In this document: positions 11,016 to 13,160 of the stretch, piece by piece
Position numbering within the stretch: the first letter of the stretch is position 1
How the letters are laid out: the number at the start of each line of letters is the position of its first letter
From: Chloroflexota bacterium
Lineage (GTDB): Bacteria > Chloroflexota > Anaerolineae > Anaerolineales > Villigracilaceae
NCBI GenBank assembly: GCA_023459215.1
Contig: JAEWVF010000090.1
Coordinates: 1-13,160, forward strand
Length of the DNA: 13,160 bases
Direction: 5' to 3'
Program-made: the position numbers and the translations under genes
The notes under the pieces: generated by a model
Seen by the model: only the letters and a program-made list of their open reading frames with translations
Database searches by the model: none
Told to the model about the DNA's origin: nothing

Positions 11016-13004
11016 TTAGACCGCCAGCGTTTCCCATTCCTGCATCAACTCTTCCAGACGGGCCTGGGCCTTGGCCACCTGCCAACCCAACTCCTGGACC
11101 CGTTCGAAGTGACTGCCGCCGGCTTTTTGCAGTTCGGCGGACAAACATTTCAGGGCCTGTTCCTGTTCGCGGATGCGCGACTCGACCAGCTCCAGCGTTT
11201 CCATCCGCCGCCGGGTCTGTTTGCTGTTATCGCGCGCCAGCGGCCGGGGGGTCAGCAAAAGCTGGCGGGCCGGGGCCAACGAATTGCGGGCGGCTGCGCG
11301 CAGGATATACTCGCGGTAGGTGCCGTTGAATACTTCCAGACGCCCGGCGCGGATTTCCCAAATCTGGTTGGCCAGTTGGTTGATCAGGAAGCGGTCGTGG
11401 GTCACCATCAGGATTGTGCCGCTGTAGCCCTCCAGCACCTCCTGCAAGGCTTCGCGGGCCGGGATGTCGAGGTGATTGGTCGGCTCGTCGAGCAGGAGCA
11501 GGTTGGTCCCATCCAGGGTCAGGATGGCCAGCGCCAGGCGGGCGCGTTCACCGCCGCTCAGGGCCTGGACGGGCTTGAAGATGTCATCGCCGGTAAACAG
11601 GTAGGGCGCCAGGTAATTGCGCGCCTCGGCTGGCAACATCTCCTTGTGGCGGATCAACTCATCGAGCACGCTGTTCGCGCCGTTCAGCCCGTCATGGGCC
11701 TGGGCAAAGTACCCGACCTTGAGGCTTGCTCCCAGACGGGCCTCGCCCTCGAGCGGGGCCAACTGCTCGAGCAGGATTTTCAGGAAGCTGGTTTTGCCCG
11801 AGCCGTTCGGGCCGATCAGGGCCAGACGCGCACCGCGGCGCAGTTCGACCCGCTCCGCTGTAAAAAGCAGGTTGCCCGGATACCCGACCTTCAGGCGTTC
11901 GATCCGCAGGACGATATTCCCGCTCGGCGGCGCGGCTTGCAACCGGGGCCGCAGCCGGCGCGGATGGCCGCTGGGCAGCGAGATGGCGTTCACCTTGCGA
12001 ATGGCCTCGATCACATCCAACGGGCGCTGGTTGCCCAGTTCCATCTCAGACCACGAGCGGCCGTTGCGCAGGGCCAGGATGCCATAGTTCTCGACGATGG
12101 CCAGGTCACGGGTCAGCAGCCGCAGGCGTCCCAGCGCGCGAGCATGGGTGCTGGCGCGAATCCAGTTGCGCTGGATGAAGTCCGCTTCCTTGAGCAGGCG
12201 GGCTTTTTCCTCTTCGAAAACACGTTCGTAATACTCCCAGCGCTCCTGGCGTTGGAGCAGGTAGGCGCTGTAGTTGCCAGGGTAAACGTCGATTCCATCC
12301 GGTTTCATCTCCCAGATGGTGTTGACGGTATTGTCGATGAAATAGCGGTCGTGGCTGACAATCAGCACTGCACCCTGCCATTCCTGCAAAACGTGCTCCA
12401 GCCATTCGACAGCTTCAATGTCGAGGTGGTTGGTCGGTTCATCGAGCATCAACAGGTCGGGTTTTTCGAGCAGCAGGCGCGCCAGCAAGGCGCGCGTCTT
12501 TTGCCCGCCCGACAGGTGATTAAGCGGCATATCCCAGGCCTCGCGACCCAGACCGAGGCCGGTCAACGTTTGCTGGATCTGGATCTCGTAATCGTAGCCA
12601 CCGGCCAGCGAAAAGGCTTCCTGCAAGCGGCCGTAGGTTTCGAGCACTTCATCCGAGACATTCCCCGTTGCCATTTCGGCTTCCAGTTCGTGCAGGCGAT
12701 CCTGTTGGGCCTGGAACCCGGCGAAGACGGTCAGCATTTCGGCATAAACCGTGTTGGCCCGGTCGGCAAAAGCATCCACAGCCTCCTGGCGCAGGTAGCC
12801 CAGCCGCCGTCCGCGGGCCAGGTGGATTTGTCCGCTGGTGGGAGCGTTGATCCCGGCCAGGAGCAGCAGCAACGATGTTTTGCCAACGCCGTTCGGGCCA
12901 ATCAACCCGGTTTTGCCGTCGTTGGGGATGGTGACAGTGATTCCGTGGAACAAATCGAAGGCTCCGAAGGAAATACCAAGATTGGAAGCGGTAAGGATAG
13001 ACAT
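11016..13004 (-). CDS. ABC-F family ATPase, ribosome-associated type
   Basis: The 662-residue protein contains two ABC ATPase domains and no membrane segment, so it is an ABC-F protein acting on the ribosome rather than a transporter. Domain 1 has Walker A GPNGVGKTS (36-44), signature LSGGQ (164-168) and LLMLDEPTNHLDI (184-196). The linker (about 240-330) includes the helical arm with EEEKARLLKEADFIQ. Domain 2 has GPNGSGKTS (398-406), LSGGERARLA (482-491) and LLLLDEPTNHLDI (502-514). A charged coiled coil (about 592-657) ends the protein. ABC-F proteins relieve stalled or antibiotic-blocked ribosomes; the housekeeping forms resemble Uup and YdiF. Nothing marks it as a specific resistance factor. 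GGAG lies 6 nt before the ATG at 13004. Confidence 0.95.
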   Translation of the reverse strand: MSILTASNLGISFGAFDLFHGITVTIPNDGKTGLIGPNGVGKTSLLLLLAGINAPTSGQIHLARGRRLGYLRQEAVDAFADRANTVYAEMLTVFAGFQAQQDRLHELEAEMATGNVSDEVLETYGRLQEAFSLAGGYDYEIQIQQTLTGLGLGREAWDMPLNHLSGGQKTRALLARLLLEKPDLLMLDEPTNHLDIEAVEWLEHVLQEWQGAVLIVSHDRYFIDNTVNTIWEMKPDGIDVYPGNYSAYLLQRQERWEYYERVFEEEKARLLKEADFIQRNWIRASTHARALGRLRLLTRDLAIVENYGILALRNGRSWSEMELGNQRPLDVIEAIRKVNAISLPSGHPRRLRPRLQAAPPSGNIVLRIERLKVGYPGNLLFTAERVELRRGARLALIGPNGSGKTSFLKILLEQLAPLEGEARLGASLKVGYFAQAHDGLNGANSVLDELIRHKEMLPAEARNYLAPYLFTGDDIFKPVQALSGGERARLALAILTLDGTNLLLLDEPTNHLDIPAREALQEVLEGYSGTILMVTHDRFLINQLANQIWEIRAGRLEVFNGTYREYILRAAARNSLAPARQLLLTPRPLARDNSKQTRRRMETLELVESRIREQEQALKCLSAELQKAGGSHFERVQELGWQVAKAQARLEELMQEWETLAV

Positions 13005-13043
13005 AGCGAACTCCGTAATAAAAGATACATGGTAAGTAAATTA

Positions 13044-13089
13044 CCGCCGCCAGAGGCGGCGGCTTTGGGATAATGCGCCTAGAAGGCGC
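13044..13089. repeat. Two short GC-rich hairpins between genes
   Basis: CCGCCGCC-AGA-GGCGGCGG (13044-13062) is a perfect 8-bp stem, and GCGCC-TAGAA-GGCGC (13075-13089) a perfect 5-bp stem. They lie between the partial gene at the right edge and the ABC-F gene. On the minus strand the larger hairpin is followed by TAATTTACTT, so it could be a weak terminator or a REP-like element. Confidence 0.55.
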
Positions 13090-13106
13090 GCTCTTGCTGG
13101 CGTCTC

Positions 13107-13160
13107 TTAATCGAATAACTTCCCTTGCACTGCTTCGACTTGCTTTTCTTGTTTCTCCTG
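13107..13160 (-). CDS. C-terminal end of an unidentified protein, cut by the window edge
   Basis: The last 17 codons of an open frame enter from the right edge and read QEKQEKQVEAVQGKLFD before a TAA. The segment is hydrophilic and charged, like a flexible C-terminus. It is on the same strand as all genes from 7683 onward and is separated from the ABC-F gene by about 100 bp with two hairpins. I do not recognise the protein. Confidence 0.5.
   Translation of the reverse strand, partial: QEKQEKQVEAVQGKLFD

Noticed and set aside
13044..13062. Confident terminator of the gene entering from the right edge
   Set aside because: The hairpin is stable but is followed by TAATTTACTT rather than a T run, so it is reported only as a hairpin repeat.
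11001..13073. A 690-codon open frame on the plus strand
   Set aside because: It lies opposite the ABC-F gene, whose protein motifs are unmistakable. The plus-strand product is a low-information GC-rich sequence without any motif.

Overview
The window reads as ordinary chromosome of an environmental bacterium, most likely a member of the Chloroflexota (Anaerolineae). The inference rests on Thr/Pro-rich spacers in two exported proteins (positions 3496-4467 and 9030-9521), a tungsten/molybdenum-type aldehyde oxidoreductase beside a MoaD-like protein, and intergenic spaces filled with short tandem repeats. There is no rRNA, tRNA or phylogenetic marker, so the assignment is moderate. Most genes are GC-rich. 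One gene (7683-8831) and its leader are clearly AT-rich and look acquired.

Layout. On the minus strand at the left edge, a MoaD/ThiS-like ubiquitin-fold gene (2093-1836) precedes an aldehyde:ferredoxin oxidoreductase (1703 to beyond the edge); the two probably serve one pterin-cofactor enzyme. Divergent on the plus strand, a CinA-like gene with a degenerate C-terminal domain (2354-3499) overlaps by ATGA a membrane-anchored M14 zinc carboxypeptidase (3496-4467). A shared hairpin terminator separates these from a minus-strand MntA/HepT toxin-antitoxin pair (5205-4542). A plus-strand gene with its own sigma70-like promoter, operator-like palindrome and leader hairpin encodes an amidohydrolase of the MTA/SAH-deaminase type fused to a C-terminal CYTH domain (5368-7332). 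This fusion is the most unusual protein of the window.

From 7577 to the right edge every gene is on the minus strand: an AbiTii-like protein ending in a helix-hairpin-helix domain (8831-7683), a lipoprotein (9521-9030), an amphi-Trp protein with an acidic tail (10084-9764), a tyrosine phosphatase (10870-10193), an ABC-F ATPase (13004-11016) and the last codons of an unidentified gene (13160-13107). The first three are each preceded by a copy of the same intergenic module. It contains TTGACC, 17-18 nt, TATAGT and a conserved start of the transcript, so they probably share one promoter type.

I do not see a clear new multi-gene system. The best leads are the amidohydrolase-CYTH fusion, the AbiTii-like/HhH protein with competing hairpins in its leader, the three-copy promoter module, and the heptanucleotide repeat arrays, next to which a longer direct repeat has added a tail to the MoaD-like protein after its Gly-Gly.
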